Virus record (IMG/VR): IMGVR_UViG_3300038954_000088 | Span: 1 to 41,550 of that record | DNA: 41,550 bases | Source of the DNA: a virus | Reading direction: 5' to 3' (one strand) | In this document: positions 19,976 to 29,900 of the stretch, in pieces | How positions within the stretch are numbered: the first letter of the stretch is position 1 | Layout of the letters: every line of letters starts with the position of its first letter | Notes under the pieces: model-generated | The model's database searches: none | What the model was told of the DNA's origin: nothing | The model's input: the letters and a program-made list of their open reading frames with translations, nothing else | Position numbers and translations under genes: made by a program

Positions 19976-20401
19976 ATGGTACAGAAAAGCACCACAGAGA
20001 CTGACCCCGAAGCCGCCTTCGTTCAGGCGATAGCCGATGCGCTGTTTGAGGCCGGGTATACACGCGACATAGAAACGGTGGAAGCCGCCGATGCGCGTTG
20101 CGCCGTTGGTTGGGGCCTCAAGGTGCTGACGGCCCTTGAAGACTGGTCGTTTCTCGGAGAGTTCGTCCACGAGGGCGGCCCTGATTCCGACCGGGCTACC
20201 TTCAACGCGCTGTCCGAGTTCATGATTGAGCCAAGCGCCGAAGCCGCAGTAGCGGTTTCCTATCAGCTGTCACGGACGGCTCGCTGGTACGGCGATAGCT
20301 GGATTGAGAGGGCGCTGGCCGAGCTGCCGAGCGCTTCGGAAATTCAGCGCGGGCGGCAGATTGACCACGACATCAAGGCGAGAAAGGAGGCGGCGCTGTG
20401 A
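19976..20401 (+). CDS. Hypothetical protein (141 aa)
   Basis: It begins MVQKSTTETDPEAAFVQAIADAL with AAGGAG six bases upstream. The protein is acidic and mostly helical (ALFEAGYTRDIETVEAADARC; ALSEFMIEPSAEAAVAVSYQL), with no membrane span or catalytic pattern. It precedes the recombination genes and its stop overlaps the GTG start of the ERF gene. It may be an accessory to recombination or simply share the operon. No family recognised. Confidence 0.65.
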   Translation: MVQKSTTETDPEAAFVQAIADALFEAGYTRDIETVEAADARCAVGWGLKVLTALEDWSFLGEFVHEGGPDSDRATFNALSEFMIEPSAEAAVAVSYQLSRTARWYGDSWIERALAELPSASEIQRGRQIDHDIKARKEAAL

Positions 20402-20964
20402 GCCAGAGCAAGTCAAAAAGTATCTACGCCAAGCTGGCCGAGGCCCGCAAGGCGTTCCACAAGATGAACCTTAAGAAGTCGGGGAAGAACACGTTTGCCG
20501 GTTACAGTTACTTTGAACTGGCCGATTTCATCATCCCCGGCATGGACTGCATGCGCGAGGCTGGCCTTGTGCCAGTCATTTCGTTCGACGATGCCTACGC
20601 GTCAATGACGATCTATGACACGGACGGTTCAGATTCAATCACTGTCACCTCGCCCATGTCCACAGCCAACCTCAAGGCTGCGCATCCCGTCCAGAACCTC
20701 GGCGCTGTTCAGACCTACATGCGCCGATACCTTTGGATGGCAGCCCTGGAGATTGTCGAGCATGACGCGGTAGACGCCAGCAAGCCCGGTGACCAGCCGA
20801 AGGCGACCGACGATCAAGTCGAGCAGGTTGTTTCTCTCATCGAGGAAACCGGGTCGGACAAAGAAAAGCTGTGCGAATATTTCCAGGTCAGCGAAATTTC
20901 GGCGATGACCAGTCAGCAGGCGCAAGATGCAATTGCCATGCTCAACAGGAAGAAAGCGGCGTGA
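20398..20964 (+). CDS. ERF-family single-strand annealing recombinase
   Basis: A 188-residue ERF-type protein, related to P22 Erf, which anneals complementary single strands. SIYAKLAEARKAFHKMNLKKSGKNTF, then YFELADFIIPGM and the conserved GAVQTYMRRYLWM region identify it. The C-terminal part (KATDDQVEQVVSLIEETGS...MLNRKKAA) is the usual flexible tail with a helical end. The start is GTG with AAAGGAGG seven bases upstream. It acts with the exonuclease encoded next and with SSB to recombine or repair replicating phage DNA. Confidence 0.88.
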   Translation: MSQSKSKSIYAKLAEARKAFHKMNLKKSGKNTFAGYSYFELADFIIPGMDCMREAGLVPVISFDDAYASMTIYDTDGSDSITVTSPMSTANLKAAHPVQNLGAVQTYMRRYLWMAALEIVEHDAVDASKPGDQPKATDDQVEQVVSLIEETGSDKEKLCEYFQVSEISAMTSQQAQDAIAMLNRKKAA

Positions 20965-21590
20965 GCAAGATCCTGAACATTGCACAGCGGTCTGACGACT
21001 GGTTCGCCGCAAGAGCAGGGTGCGTAACATCCTCGCGGGTGGCTGACCTTTGCGCCCGGACGAAGACGGGCTGGGGCGCATCACGCAAGAACATGATCGC
21101 CGCGCTGGTTCGAGAGCGTTTGACCGGCACTTGTGCTGAAACGTTCCAGAACGCCGCGATGGCTTGGGGCATTGAGCACGAGCCAAAGGCGCGGCAAGCC
21201 TACGAGATACTAACCGAGAATGATGTATCTGAGGTTGGATTTGTCTACCACCCTAGCCTGCCTTGGTCGGGCGCGAGTCCTGACGGGCTGGTCGGCGATG
21301 ACGGGCTGGTGGAAATCAAATGCCCGACCGAAGCAACGCACATGGCAACGCTGGAAGGCGCAGCGATCCCGAAGAACTACATGCTGCAAATGCAGTGGCA
21401 GATAGATTGCTGCGAGCGTGGGTGGTGTGACTTCGTGAGCTATGACCCGCGCTGGCCGGTTGCCATGCGGTTGCATCATCAGCGCGTCGAGCGCAATCAG
21501 GAAATCATCGACCAGTTGCGGGCTGACGTTCAATCCGCACTGGATGAAATCGAGCAACGAGTAGAGAAGTTAAAGGAGCAGTACCAGTGA
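20961..21590 (+). CDS. YqaJ/lambda-Exo-type exonuclease
   Basis: A 209-residue nuclease starting at a GTG that overlaps the ERF stop. RSDDWFAARAGCVTSSRVADL and WGIEHEPKARQAYE open the domain. SPDGLVGDDGLVEIKCP contains the Asp and ExK metal-binding residues, and MLQMQWQIDC supplies the conserved Gln motif. It would resect duplex DNA 5' to 3' to expose single strands for ERF annealing, as lambda Exo does for Beta. The length is normal and all key residues are present. A coiled-coil-like C-terminal helix (IIDQLRADVQSALDEI) may contact ERF. Confidence 0.92.
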   Translation: MSKILNIAQRSDDWFAARAGCVTSSRVADLCARTKTGWGASRKNMIAALVRERLTGTCAETFQNAAMAWGIEHEPKARQAYEILTENDVSEVGFVYHPSLPWSGASPDGLVGDDGLVEIKCPTEATHMATLEGAAIPKNYMLQMQWQIDCCERGWCDFVSYDPRWPVAMRLHHQRVERNQEIIDQLRADVQSALDEIEQRVEKLKEQYQ

Positions 21591-21952
21591 TTAACACCAC
21601 CGTAGCAGGACGCCTCGGCAAAGACGCCGAGATCCGACAGGCAGGCAGTACGAATGTCTGCTCATTCTCAGTCGCCGCCGATGTCGGCTATGGCGAGCGG
21701 AAGCAAACGATTTGGTTTGACTGCTCGCTGTTCGGCAAGCGCGGCGAGGCACTGGCGCAGCACTTGACGAAAGGCTCGTCTGTAACTGTCAATGGCGAGT
21801 TTAGCCAGCGAGAGTACGAAGGCAGGACGTACAACCAGCTCAAGGTTAGCGACATCACATTGCAGGGGGGCAAGCGCCAGGATTCGGCCCCGTCTGGTAG
21901 TGCGCCGAATGGTGGGTTTCAGGATGACGATCCGTCTAGCATTCCTTTCTGA
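21587..21952 (+). CDS. ssb: Single-stranded DNA-binding protein
   Basis: A 121-residue SSB with the OB-fold pattern: MINTTVAGRLGKDAEIRQ, CSFSVAADVGYGERKQTIWFDCSLFGKRGEALAQHL, then GSSVTVNGEFSQREYEGRTYNQLKVSDI. A short Gly/Ser/Pro linker leads to the acidic tip DDDPSSIPF, which recruits partner enzymes. It coats single strands made by the exonuclease and by replication. It starts inside the end of the exonuclease gene, completing the ERF-Exo-SSB set. Confidence 0.95.
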   Translation: MINTTVAGRLGKDAEIRQAGSTNVCSFSVAADVGYGERKQTIWFDCSLFGKRGEALAQHLTKGSSVTVNGEFSQREYEGRTYNQLKVSDITLQGGKRQDSAPSGSAPNGGFQDDDPSSIPF

Positions 21953-21970
21953 AATAGTATGAGGAAGGCA

Positions 21971-22375
21971 ATGACTGAACACGACGATCCGCTGGTGATT
22001 TTAGATGATCTTGAGGCAGTGCTAGGCAAACACACACGGCTCGTAAGGCCGGGTTTGCAACGCCTTCGCGCCGCAGTCGAGGCGCAGGCTGCGAGGATTG
22101 CGAGATTAGAAAGCGCAGCAAATTTGATGATGAGACAAGCCGACAAATGGGATTGGTTGCTGCACTCTGACGAAAGAGGGAGGGCGTCCGGTGAAATGCG
22201 AGTGGCCCTCAACGAGTCACCCCGCCAGTCCGTCGCTGAGTTGCAGGCGAGGGGGTTGGAGGCGCTGGCCGACGAGTTTACGGACGGCATCGACCACTTC
22301 CCTGAGACGCTGCGTTTGGAAGCCGACCGCATCCGATCCGAGGCGAGCGAGGGGCGGGAGGAAGGGCTGGCGTGA
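21971..22375 (+). CDS. Hypothetical coiled-coil protein (134 aa)
   Basis: The likely start is MTEHDDPLVILDDLEAVLG, just after GAGGAAGG; an ATG at 21959 has no SD. The protein is nearly all helix (LRAAVEAQAARIARLESAANLMMRQADKWDWLL; LEALADEFTDGIDHFPETL). It looks like a small phage scaffold or accessory protein, but no family is recognised. It is the last complete gene of the plus-strand operon and overlaps the GTG of the broken gene that follows. Confidence 0.65.
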   Translation: MTEHDDPLVILDDLEAVLGKHTRLVRPGLQRLRAAVEAQAARIARLESAANLMMRQADKWDWLLHSDERGRASGEMRVALNESPRQSVAELQARGLEALADEFTDGIDHFPETLRLEADRIRSEASEGREEGLA

Positions 22376-22695
22376 GCGACCTCCTGACATTCGACGCGGC
22401 AGCCAAGAGACTGGCCGTCAGCGCCCCGCATTCTGACCTCGAGCCGAGCCGATTTCTTACAGACCCACCCTGCCCGACCGTGGCAGGATTACCCATGCCG
22501 CCCGAGTCAGCGTGTAGCCCGAGGCTCAGTGAACGCGATGACGGCGGCTCACCTCATCTCCAGCACATCGCCCCCAGCACGCCAGCCCGAGGCCTGCGGC
22601 ATTCGCTCCGGCCGGGCCTGAGCGAACGCTTCGAAAAGACCATAGGTGGATTCGTGGAGGTTTGTGTCATCGGGGATAAGAATGACCGGCGATGA
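22372..22695 (+). pseudogene. Broken HTH (excisionase-like) gene
   Basis: A GTG start with GGGAGGAAGG upstream overlaps the previous stop (GTGA), so translation should begin here. The first 16 residues, MSDLLTFDAAAKRLAVS, match the opening of HTH_17/excisionase-type proteins, in which AAxRLxVS leads into the recognition helix. The match stops abruptly, and the rest (PHSDLEPSRFLTDPPCPT...) has no protein-like pattern and runs antisense over the end of the tail gene at 22549. I read it as a gene cut off by a deletion or rearrangement. A normal but unknown protein is the alternative. Confidence 0.5.
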
Positions 22696-23334
22696 CCTGC
22701 CGACCAGCGCGGTTATGCCAAGCCAGTTGGGCATGGACGGGCCAGAGTATTCGGACCGGGTCAGGACGTTGGTCTGGAATGTGACCCGGTTGACTACCTG
22801 CCGCGAGACGGGCCAAATGCTGGAGTCAATGCGCGTCCATTGCGCCAGTGTGTCCGGTGTCAGCCCGTATCCGGTTAAGCTAAAGCCGCGATCTGGACGG
22901 AAACTTTCCGACGCCCAAAGGCAGCCGAGACGCACCGCCGAGCTGCCGGCGCTTGATACCTCCACTGTCAGAGTGTCGAAATTCGCCGTAGAGTCCGTCA
23001 CTACTATTGCGTTCTGCGCCCTGTTGGCGGCGTTCGAGACGGTAACACTGCCCAATGTAGTCGTTCCGTCCTTGAACGTCACAACGGCGCTGTCAGGCAG
23101 CGTGTGGCCGATGAGGGCGAAAACGTCGGGGCTGAAATTCTCCGGGCTGCCACCTGAATCCTGAGCCTGGAAGGTGAGATCAAAGTCTCCAGAAGCGGGG
23201 GTGACCTCCGCATACCTCTGCGGCTGCATGTTGCCGAGGTTGTCAATGGCCGGACTAGATGACCATGTACCGGTCCCCGCCGTGAACGCGCCGTTCCCGA
23301 GCGCCCTGTTGTCGTATGCGAGAAGCGATGCCAT
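22549..23334 (-). CDS. Tail-tip/minor tail protein (beta-rich)
   Basis: A 261-residue protein directly after the large tail gene (four-base gap). It is rich in Thr, Ser, Gly and Asn, with strand-turn repeats (SVTVSNAANRAQNAIVVTDSTANFDTLTVEVSSAGSS). A C-terminal GLFEAFAQARPERMPQASGWRAG ends it. It resembles small beta-sandwich proteins at the end of siphovirus tail modules and is the last late gene before the convergent early operon. Adhesion or tip assembly is inferred from position; no family name can be assigned. It begins MASLLAYDNRALG. Confidence 0.65.
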   Translation of the reverse strand: MASLLAYDNRALGNGAFTAGTGTWSSSPAIDNLGNMQPQRYAEVTPASGDFDLTFQAQDSGGSPENFSPDVFALIGHTLPDSAVVTFKDGTTTLGSVTVSNAANRAQNAIVVTDSTANFDTLTVEVSSAGSSAVRLGCLWASESFRPDRGFSLTGYGLTPDTLAQWTRIDSSIWPVSRQVVNRVTFQTNVLTRSEYSGPSMPNWLGITALVGRSSPVILIPDDTNLHESTYGLFEAFAQARPERMPQASGWRAGGDVLEMR

Positions 23335-23337
23335 GGA

Positions 23338-26300
23338 TTACACCTTTTCCAGAATGAGGTCGCGGCCAACCGTTGAAGCTTCTTGCAACTGCTCATCGGT
23401 CAGGCGCTTGGGGTAGTAGTAGAGGGCGCGGATGCCGCCGTTGAGGTATGCGCCGGTTTGACCTGCGGCGTTTTTACCTGCCCCTATGTTCCACTGAGAA
23501 ACTGCGGGCACGCCGCCGGCGACGTTGCTATCAGAAATTGTTGCGCCCCCATTAGCAGAAAACCCCTCGCTGCTCGAAGAAAACGAATACGCCAGCCGCT
23601 GAAAGTTTGTTGTGTTCGAGTCACCTGACTGGTAGAACTGCTCAGTTGTGCCGCTTACGCGGCGCTGAAGATCCCAATCGTTAAAACGGAAGATCCTGAT
23701 CACGTTGTTTGACGCGCCATCATTGACAGCATAGATCGTGTTAAAGCTATCCTCATCCGCAGACTGAGCAGCTTCCGCAACAATCGTCCCCTCGCTATCG
23801 TTCCAGATCGTGCTGAAGTTGGTGCCGTCGATTAGTACGTCGTCGGCGGCGCGGGTGGCGGTTGAGCCTTCGGTGGGGATGTAGCTGGTGGGGGCGGAGC
23901 CCTGTTCTATTTGAGCACCCCACAGATGCAACCCGCTCGATCCGTCTCCGGTGTAGCTTTTGCTTCCGTTCAAAGCGATGCCAAAGCCAATCCGGCCAGT
24001 TGCGGTAGCGTTGGCGGTTACCAGGGCGCTGCATCTATACCAGCCGCCACCGACATCTTCAATCGCCCCATCCGACCAATCTGACCCGCTATAACTAACA
24101 GACTCGGAGTCAAGATCGAAGTACACCTCATCGGCTGTAAATACAGAGTTTAAGGACAAGGCCCAAAAATAAATCTCGTCCCGCTCATCAGCCCTGGCAA
24201 AGACAGAGACGGCGTATTGCTGTCCATTAACGAACGACTCCTCCCTGAGCTGGTAGTGGCTAGTGGATGAGCTTGTGTCCTCAACGATTTTGTACGCATC
24301 TTCGTCGCCGTCAGGCGCGGTCTGTGATGTGGCTGAACTTGAGGATCGAACATCAATCCACTCCGACTGTGACAAGTCTTCGGAATAAACCATTTCATTC
24401 GTCGCAGCCCCCTCAATCAGCCACCCTCGGAACTCCAGCGTGACCGGATCGTAGTCAACTCGCAGGACGTTTTCGCCGACTTCTTCCAGAAGCCCTTGTT
24501 CATTCCAGCGGGTAGCCGTGCTGGCGCGGGTGACTTCGATGCGGGGGTCGATTCGATTCTCCGCCAGCAACGTAAGTGGCGCGATGCCATTAACCCAAAG
24601 CGTCAGCGTGACCTTGCCGGGCGTCGCAGTGCCGGAGCGCCCCAACACGAGCGCCCAAGTATCCTCAAGGCCCGGATAGTCGAGTTCGACCTTGACCGTC
24701 TCGCCGACAGCCACATCGGCAAACTCGCCAATATCAACCTGCGTCGGAATCTCATAGAACGTCGGGCGGTCAATCCAATTGTCCATGCCCTCATTGGCGA
24801 CAAGCTGCGCGGTGGTCGCATCGCGAAGGGCGGTAGACAGTGGCTCGCGTGAGGCCACCATCGGCCAGCGGCGATCGAACGCATCATCCTGATCTGTGGT
24901 CGGCTCCCATACGCGGGTGATGCGCCAGTCCTGCGTCACCTTGGCCCGCTCTGATTCGGTCCATGTGGTGGTAACGCCAGCCGTGTCATCAGTGTCTAGC
25001 GGCTTCCAGTTGCGCAGCGCGTTGACCGACCGCCGAAGGTTCGGTGCATCGTCGTCATAGGCCACGATCTCGGCAGGATCAGCCCGCGTGGAGTCGATTA
25101 CAAACGGCGTGCCGCCGGGATCGCTCGGGCCTTCAAGCCGCTTGCTGCGCACCTTGCCGTCTAAGCCGTGCCAGATGTAGCCATTCAGTGAACCGGCAAG
25201 CCGGAACAGCACTTGGTCCGCGCTTTCATTGCCGGTGACAAGCCAGCCAAGTTCGGGGTCGCCGTATTCGTCGGCGTGGGTGTCGAAAGAAGTCTGGTCA
25301 TATTCGCTGGACGTGTAGCCGACTTCTTCAATTATGGTTGGGGCGAGGGATTTGTAGGATTTGTTTCCACTGGCTTGCTCCTCAATGGATATTCGGGTAA
25401 GCACTTGCGTAACGTTATCTTCAGCGCCCGGCGAAGCAAGTATTGAAAAGTCCCCTCCAGTAAATTTAAATGTGCCGGTCTTATTAGATGAGCCAGAAAG
25501 CAAGGTGTAGGTAAATTCTTGGCTATTATCAATATAAACAGCTTTGTTTGATGTAGACTTTTCTCCCAATAAGACGTGCAAAGGTGGGCTTTGGCTTTCA
25601 AATTCCATTAAATATTTGTAGTAGCCCCCAACTGTTAAAGTAACATCAGGGGTCATTCTGAGCCCGTAAATCTTTGAGTCGTCGCTGTTGTAATTGAAAC
25701 TTAAAGAGGCTGTGAAAGTGACATCCCCGCCTCCGGGGTAAAATGAAACGATAATCTTACTTACTTCAACGAATTCGCTAACCGAGCCTGTTTTGATAGA
25801 ATCATAATCTGCTTTTGAGAGCGTATCTGTATATGATGTCAAAGACAGCGGCACATTCCTTTTCAATGACTCGCCGTTATCAAACTCATACAATACGCTT
25901 CTTATAAAAATGCTTGCATCCGACGCGTTATCAGAAATACTCAAATTTATCTGACTTACGCTCCCATCCTCTGGGGTAATTTCTATTGAGGCTATGTTCG
26001 ATGGAGAATCGCTGTCTGATATGTTTATGTCAGCATCGTCCGCATTACCACTGTTCTCGTTTATAGTCCATTGCTCGGCGTCTTCTGGGTCGTCATCAGA
26101 CCCTGAATTCATATCAACCTCTGAGTATTGGGGGTGCGCGGACAGGATCTCATTATATGAGTCTATCTCTATGCCCCCAGATGATGGCTCGGTTGCAGAG
26201 CTTGTGCCCAATAACCCCCCTGGGTTATAAGCTTCTATGGTCCATCCGTCCGGAGACCCGCCGGACCAAGTGTCGAAAGATCCAATGCTCGACAAAATGT

Positions 26301-26994
26301 CAGACCTTGGGCTTCCCGGCCCCTCAAACGTCGCAGTAATCGGGAGCGTTTGCGACCCCAGAAGACCAAAAGTTGGCTCGTCCTCTAGTGTCCACTTCTG
26401 CGTCGGATTCCCACCTTCGGTTACTTCGCCAATGAGCGAAGCGTTCGCAGCGGTGTAGTACGTCAGGTTGGCCGGGTCATACTCCAAAACTGGAGCTTGC
26501 GTGACCTTGCCTAGCACATAGGGGATTTGCTTGCCGACCAGTTGCGGGTTCGGGGTGTCGCTGCCAAACGTCTCTGTATAGACAGGACCCGCCAGCTTTG
26601 CAAGCCAGTTCTCCAGGCCTATCAGAACCTGATACCCTTGAAAGCGCCGACCGGCAATCCGTGCGATAAAAATTTCCTCCATGTCATCCCACGAGTCGGA
26701 CTCATAGCCGCGCTTCAAAGTACACTGCATGCCGACGATATCGGCGTTCAGCAAGAAATCAAGCGCGCCGGACTGGTTCGCGAGAACAAGGTCGCCGACC
26801 GTCAGTTCTCCGCCCTGCTGTTGGTAGGGGTGACGTGCCGACTCTGACCAGTTTACGTCCTGGTTTAGCACCGGATACCAGAGACCGTCACGTAGCGTGA
26901 CGCCGGTGGTATCGGTGTACTCCGAATCAGTGACGCCAAGATAACGGGTTGTTCCGTCATCGTTGTACTCAATCAGCGCGGCAAGGATGCTCAT
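23338..26994 (-). CDS. Large tail hub/tip protein with carbohydrate-binding-like C-terminus
   Basis: A 1218-residue protein. Residues 1-220 (LAALIEYNDDGTTRYLGVTD...VGKQIPYVLGKV) resemble the hub region of siphovirus tip proteins. Residues about 220-555 are Ser/Asp-rich and encoded by visibly AT-richer DNA. Residues 560-820 return to hub-like sequence. From about 830 a sugar-binding-type part begins (RASTATRWNEQGLLEEV...NEMVYSEDLSQSEW), and SYIPTEGSTATRAADD (about 1045) opens a Laminin-G-like end. Together it would form the tail tip and bind the host surface. It overlaps the tape measure by four bases. Confidence 0.8.
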   Translation of the reverse strand: MSILAALIEYNDDGTTRYLGVTDSEYTDTTGVTLRDGLWYPVLNQDVNWSESARHPYQQQGGELTVGDLVLANQSGALDFLLNADIVGMQCTLKRGYESDSWDDMEEIFIARIAGRRFQGYQVLIGLENWLAKLAGPVYTETFGSDTPNPQLVGKQIPYVLGKVTQAPVLEYDPANLTYYTAANASLIGEVTEGGNPTQKWTLEDEPTFGLLGSQTLPITATFEGPGSPRSDILSSIGSFDTWSGGSPDGWTIEAYNPGGLLGTSSATEPSSGGIEIDSYNEILSAHPQYSEVDMNSGSDDDPEDAEQWTINENSGNADDADINISDSDSPSNIASIEITPEDGSVSQINLSISDNASDASIFIRSVLYEFDNGESLKRNVPLSLTSYTDTLSKADYDSIKTGSVSEFVEVSKIIVSFYPGGGDVTFTASLSFNYNSDDSKIYGLRMTPDVTLTVGGYYKYLMEFESQSPPLHVLLGEKSTSNKAVYIDNSQEFTYTLLSGSSNKTGTFKFTGGDFSILASPGAEDNVTQVLTRISIEEQASGNKSYKSLAPTIIEEVGYTSSEYDQTSFDTHADEYGDPELGWLVTGNESADQVLFRLAGSLNGYIWHGLDGKVRSKRLEGPSDPGGTPFVIDSTRADPAEIVAYDDDAPNLRRSVNALRNWKPLDTDDTAGVTTTWTESERAKVTQDWRITRVWEPTTDQDDAFDRRWPMVASREPLSTALRDATTAQLVANEGMDNWIDRPTFYEIPTQVDIGEFADVAVGETVKVELDYPGLEDTWALVLGRSGTATPGKVTLTLWVNGIAPLTLLAENRIDPRIEVTRASTATRWNEQGLLEEVGENVLRVDYDPVTLEFRGWLIEGAATNEMVYSEDLSQSEWIDVRSSSSATSQTAPDGDEDAYKIVEDTSSSTSHYQLREESFVNGQQYAVSVFARADERDEIYFWALSLNSVFTADEVYFDLDSESVSYSGSDWSDGAIEDVGGGWYRCSALVTANATATGRIGFGIALNGSKSYTGDGSSGLHLWGAQIEQGSAPTSYIPTEGSTATRAADDVLIDGTNFSTIWNDSEGTIVAEAAQSADEDSFNTIYAVNDGASNNVIRIFRFNDWDLQRRVSGTTEQFYQSGDSNTTNFQRLAYSFSSSSEGFSANGGATISDSNVAGGVPAVSQWNIGAGKNAAGQTGAYLNGGIRALYYYPKRLTDEQLQEASTVGRDLILEKV

Positions 26995-29900
26995 ACGGCT
27001 CGGACAGTCTCGCTCTTACGGGCAATGGCCCGGCGGGTTGATTGTTCTTCGCGTATCACAGCGCCAAAACCATCACGGCGGTCATGGTTCCCGCGCTCTA
27101 TGTGGCTAGAGATGCGTTCCAGCTCAGCTTTGACTTCTGCAAAGTCGTGAGAATTGCTCGTGGTTTGTGCCGTATTGCTTAGCGGCGCAACGAACTCACC
27201 AGACAGACTGTTCGTGCTTACGCCTTCGTCCCAAGGAGGGTTAAAATCTTCGTATGTGCCCCCAAGCTGCTCCAGAATCTGCACAAGCACATCACCGATT
27301 GCCCACAGATTAACCTCAAGGGTGCCGAGCATGAATTCCAGTTCGTCGATAATGCCCAGGTTCGACTCCTGGATCGCAGCGACTAACGGGTTCTGCTCGG
27401 CAATCTCACTGACCACATCGTTGAAGTGGTCTCGAAGGCTGACCTCAGTGCCGGCCGGGATATCCTCGCCAAGCGCGGACAGGATCTGGCGCATATCCGC
27501 GTCGGTGAATCCGAGCTGCGCTGCGATTTCGGCAGGCGTTTGCTCTTGCGCTGTCGCCAGTGCGTTGATTTGGTCGGCAAGCTGCCACGCTGTCAGTTCT
27601 TCATTCAGGTCGGCGATCTGCTGACCAAATTCCGAGTTAGTATTGATGAGCGTGTCGATCTGAGCAGCGTTCGGCGGCAACTGCTCAGGCGGCGGCTCGA
27701 TATCAGCCGCCTGGTTCATCATCGCCTGCACTTCGTCCCAGATGTCTCGGAACTGCTCGGTAGACGTCCCGAAGAACCCGGCCGCCTCGCCGAGGAACGC
27801 ATCGGCCAAGGACGGCAGCTCAGACAGTGCGTCGAAATCGCCGCCCATAGCGGCCGCGAAGGCGTCTCTGAACTGTTGCTCTGCCTCTCCAATGCGCTGT
27901 GCGGGCGTCAACGGAGATACGTCATCCAACTGTGAGCGCATCAGCCATTCGTCGATACTGCCCAGCGCACGGAGCGCAGTATCCCGCATATTCTGTGCGG
28001 TGGCCGCAACCGCATTGCCGACGCTGGTGAACGACTGCTCGGCCGAGAAAAAGTCCTCGGCAAGTTGAAGCGTGGACAGCTTCATCTCGCTTATCCAGCG
28101 CGCCAGTTCCGCGCTTGCCGCCCGGCGGACCATTGCGAGTTGCTGTTCTGTCGCACCAAGCTCGCGCGCCTGTGCCTCAAGTTCAGCCCAGCGGTCAACC
28201 AGTCGTTTCAGCGACGCCCTGGCGGGCGAGACGGCTTCCAGGAACGACAGCTCGATATCGTCCATGAAATCGCTCAGTTCCCGTCTCGCCTCACGTGTGG
28301 CCTCACGCGAGTCGATAGCGTCTTGAAGCGCGTCTTCCCGAACTTCGGCAAGCCGCTCCTCAGCGCTGATAAGATCAGCAATTGCATTGCCGGCCTCGAC
28401 CAATAGCGCCGTATTCTCGGGGCTTAGCGTGCCGAATAGGTCGTCGAAGACCTGCCGGAAACCACCTTGGGTCAGCATGTCCTCGGTGACGGTCAAGCCG
28501 ATATCCGTCAGAAGGTCAGTGGCCCTCTGGCGCGCCTGCTCGGCCATGACGGTGAATCGTTCTTCGTCAGAGAAGAACGTCTCAAAAATGCGATTGAGCT
28601 TCCCGGTCAGGGCTTCGACGTTATCGCCAAACACCTGGCTGAGGTTGTCCCCAAAGCGGATTAACTGCTCGCGAGTGCCGTCAAATGAGCGGCCAAGGAG
28701 CGCCATTGCCGTATCCAGAGAGTCGGCAATGGTGCGCACACGGAGGAAGGTTTCGGCGAGAGTTTCTGACGGACGTGAAAGTTCTTCGACAATCTGAAGC
28801 GTCTGCCGGAGGACAGGGGTGGTAACGTCCGCCGCATCGCCAGTGCCCTGGAGGGCGGCGTTGAACGCCTGTATGCTGTGCGCGATATCGTCGCCGGGTT
28901 TGGGGGGGATGGCTGGATTGCCGGGGCTCGGTCCACCTGGGCCGGGGACGCCCGCGCCCGGAATGTCTGCGCCCGGCAGCCCAAGACCGCGCCCGAGGAA
29001 AATCTCGCGCTCGATTGTGAACGCATCAGACAGCCGCTGGAGCTGGTCCTCGATAGTGTCGCCGCGCTTGACCAGTTCAGCCACGAACCCGTCAACCGCA
29101 CGCAGAGCGGCGTCAAGGCGCGCCTCCATCATGTGGTCAAGGCTAAGGCCCTGCTCGTCCGAGATGAACGTGAACGACTCCAGCGCCTCTCTAACCGCAT
29201 CGCCGTAGCCGCTGCCCTCAATGGCAGTAGCCAGTGCCCGGTCAAAGTCCTGCAGCCCACGAACAAACTGACTGATCTGGTCGTCGCTGAGGCCCGTATT
29301 GCCGTACGCAATTTCGCCAAGCGCGGTGTCGAAAAAGTCCGGGGTTACACTGCTCTTGCGATTGAGAAGCGGGCCAACCTGACCAAAATCAAAGCGGGGA
29401 TTTTTCGAGTCATCAAACAGCCCGCCGATCAGGCCGCCCAGAATGCCGCCGGCAATCGCCCCGAGCGGACCGGCCGCACTGCCGAGAGAAGCGAGAAACT
29501 TGGAACCTGCCGCTTGCCCGGCTACGGTGCCAAGGCTAGCACCGACAGAGGCCGCCTCAGAGCCGCCGCCAAGGGCAGCCCCAAGACCAGCGCCAGCAGC
29601 CAAAGAGACAGAATCTGAGAGCGCCTGCGCAAAGTCCCCATCCTCACCGAACAGAGAGTCAATGGTCTCCTCAAACCCACCAGTGACAGATTCAATGATG
29701 TGAGATTCAAGCGTGCGTCCGAGCGCATCAAATACGCCCTCAGAGTCGGCAGAGATGATGCCACGGGCGACAGAGCGGGCGATGTTGGAGCCAAGGTCCT
29801 GGCCCCCGAAAGAGCCGCCTTGATCGCCCAGGAGGGCGTTAAAGAAGGGGAGGCCGGTGGTGTTCTGCGTGACGGCGTTGGCGAGGTTCAGGAAGCTGGC

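Noticed and set aside
22469-22487. Hairpin CCTGCC-N7-GGCAGG between convergent operons as a terminator
   Set aside because: No U-tract follows on either strand and the stem is short, so it was not listed as a terminator.
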